A program made the translations under genes and the position numbers. Below are positions 51,479-52,506 of a stretch of 52,506 bases of DNA, one piece after another. The stretch spans positions 1 to 52,506 of the forward strand of contig JAGZDD010000008.1 of assembly GCA_018369015.1 (NCBI GenBank), in the 5' to 3' direction. The DNA is from Clostridiales bacterium. GTDB taxonomy: Bacteria; Bacillota; Clostridia; Lachnospirales; Lachnospiraceae. Position 1 is the stretch's first letter; each line of letters opens with the position of its first letter. The notes under the pieces were generated by a model. That model saw nothing but the letters and a program-made list of their open reading frames with translations, did no database searches and had not been told where the DNA came from.

Positions 51479-52506
51479 ATGTGGAATAAGAATGTGAAAC
51501 GCGCGGCAGCCGCCGCCCTGGCAGCATGTACGGTGTTTTCGGTGACAGCCTGCTCTGGTTCGGGAGCAACATTAAATGACGGGGAATTTAAAGAGGTTGA
51601 TAAGTCGGAGCTGGAATTTCCTCTTGCGGAAACGGCGACACTGACAGGAATGATCAGTTATCCGGCCAACACAGAGTCCGAGCCAAATAACCGGACAATT
51701 TTTAAAAGGCTTCAGGAAGAAACGAACGTACAGATCGAATGGACGGCAATTCAGGCGGATCAGTGGGCTGATAAGATTTCTCTGGCAATGGCAAACTCAA
51801 AAGAATTAAAAGATTTTGTTTTTTCTGCCGGGTTTAGCGACAGCGACCTTTTAAAATATGCTGATCAGGGAGTTATTATTGCGTTAGAGGAGTATATCGA
51901 CGCATATATGCCTAATTTGAAAGCAATTTTTGATAAGTACCCGGAATATGAAAAAATGTGCATGGACAGTGAGGGCCATATTTGGGGGCTGCCGTGGATT
52001 GAACAGCTTGGATCGGATAAAACAGCGATTCAGACTGTGGGAAATATGAGCTTCATTAATAAAAAGTGGCTGGACTTTCTGGGATTGGAAATTCCGGAAA
52101 CGGTAGACGAATTTGAGGATGTTCTGATCGCTTTTCGTGACCATGCGTCAGAATTGCAGGCAGAGTTTAACATTGAGGGAAGCATTATCCCAATGTCTTG
52201 TATTGTAAATGACGGAGATCAGGACCCATGTATTTTGATTAATGGCTTTGGCGAAGGCTATGGTGATGCGGATAAGGCAAGACATATCGCTGTTACTGAC
52301 GATCTTAAGGTTGTATGCGCCGCCACCTCCATGGGATTTAAGGACGGTATCGCATGGCTTCATTCCTTGTATGAGCAGAATCTTATTGACCCGGAAGCCT
52401 TTACACAGGAATGGTCAACCTATGTTTCCAAAGGAAAATCCGGACGCTACGGTGTATGCTTTAGTTGGGATGTCGCTAATATTGATAATCTCGAAGACTG
52501 GGTTCC
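51479..52506 (+). CDS. Extracellular solute-binding lipoprotein, 3' end outside the window
   Basis: At least 342 codons, open to the window edge. It has a signal peptide with lipobox VTAC (~22-25), then the binding fold (FKRLQEETNVQIEWTAIQADQW, DSEGHIWGLPWIEQLG, NMSFINKKWLDFLGLEIPETVDEF), the LplA/YtcQ-type pattern that goes with LplB/YtcP permeases. ATG 51479 follows AAGGAGA. It captures the transported oligosaccharide at the outer face of the membrane. Confidence 0.92.
   Translation, partial: MWNKNVKRAAAAALAACTVFSVTACSGSGATLNDGEFKEVDKSELEFPLAETATLTGMISYPANTESEPNNRTIFKRLQEETNVQIEWTAIQADQWADKISLAMANSKELKDFVFSAGFSDSDLLKYADQGVIIALEEYIDAYMPNLKAIFDKYPEYEKMCMDSEGHIWGLPWIEQLGSDKTAIQTVGNMSFINKKWLDFLGLEIPETVDEFEDVLIAFRDHASELQAEFNIEGSIIPMSCIVNDGDQDPCILINGFGEGYGDADKARHIAVTDDLKVVCAATSMGFKDGIAWLHSLYEQNLIDPEAFTQEWSTYVSKGKSGRYGVCFSWDVANIDNLEDWV

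Overview
The window looks like chromosomal DNA from a spore-forming, Gram-positive gut Clostridia, most likely Lachnospiraceae. Signs of this are the paired GlgC/GlgD subunits, spoVG, a spoIID-spoIIQ-like pair, a class B sortase, strong AGGAGG ribosome sites, sugar ABC operons without their own ATPase, and YesMN-type two-component systems. I saw no rRNA, tRNA, CRISPR array or phage. The genus is inference.

Layout. 1-3.3 kb: a partial intergenic repeat, then glgC-glgD-spoVG behind a clear promoter and a ~150-nt leader that folds well on paper. 3.3-10.6 kb: a small lipoprotein, an AraC regulator fused to a GH39-like domain, and a five-gene operon holding two different C-glycoside deglycosidase alpha/beta pairs around a GPH sugar symporter. 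This is the most notable system here. 10.6-21.2 kb: housekeeping and cell-envelope genes (pth, mfd, a PrsA-like foldase, sortase B, ackA, spoIID, spoIIQ-like). 21.2-27.5 kb: a flavodoxin-like reductase, a GIY-YIG protein, HxlR and nitroreductase remnants, a TetR regulator with two aldo/keto reductases, and a decaying DUF3990 locus broken by a 142-bp insertion with an 8-bp target duplication. 27.6-38.4 kb: a glucan-type locus with a GH94-like phosphorylase, a second very large phosphorylase, GH30, and a binding protein with two permeases. 38.4-40.3 kb: repeats and an Rpn-nuclease remnant. 40.3-46.7 kb: a membrane-anchored binding protein, histidine kinase and response regulator, then a carboxylesterase. 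46.6-52.5 kb: a divergent pair of units, with LacI, YesL and a membrane protein on the minus strand and an LplB/YtcP-type ABC operon on the plus strand. Its binding protein runs off the window end.

How the parts work together. The main theme is taking up plant- or fungus-derived glycosides and cleaving them inside the cell. None of the carbohydrate enzymes shows a signal peptide, so substrates must be imported by the GPH symporter or the ABC systems. The C-deglycosidase pairs would cleave C-glycosides that have already been oxidised on the sugar. No such oxidase lies in the operon, so it must be encoded elsewhere.

A dispersed palindromic repeat family, with ends close to GTAACAGTTCAGC and its complement, sits in at least seven gaps between genes. 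It is the main unexplained non-coding component of the window.
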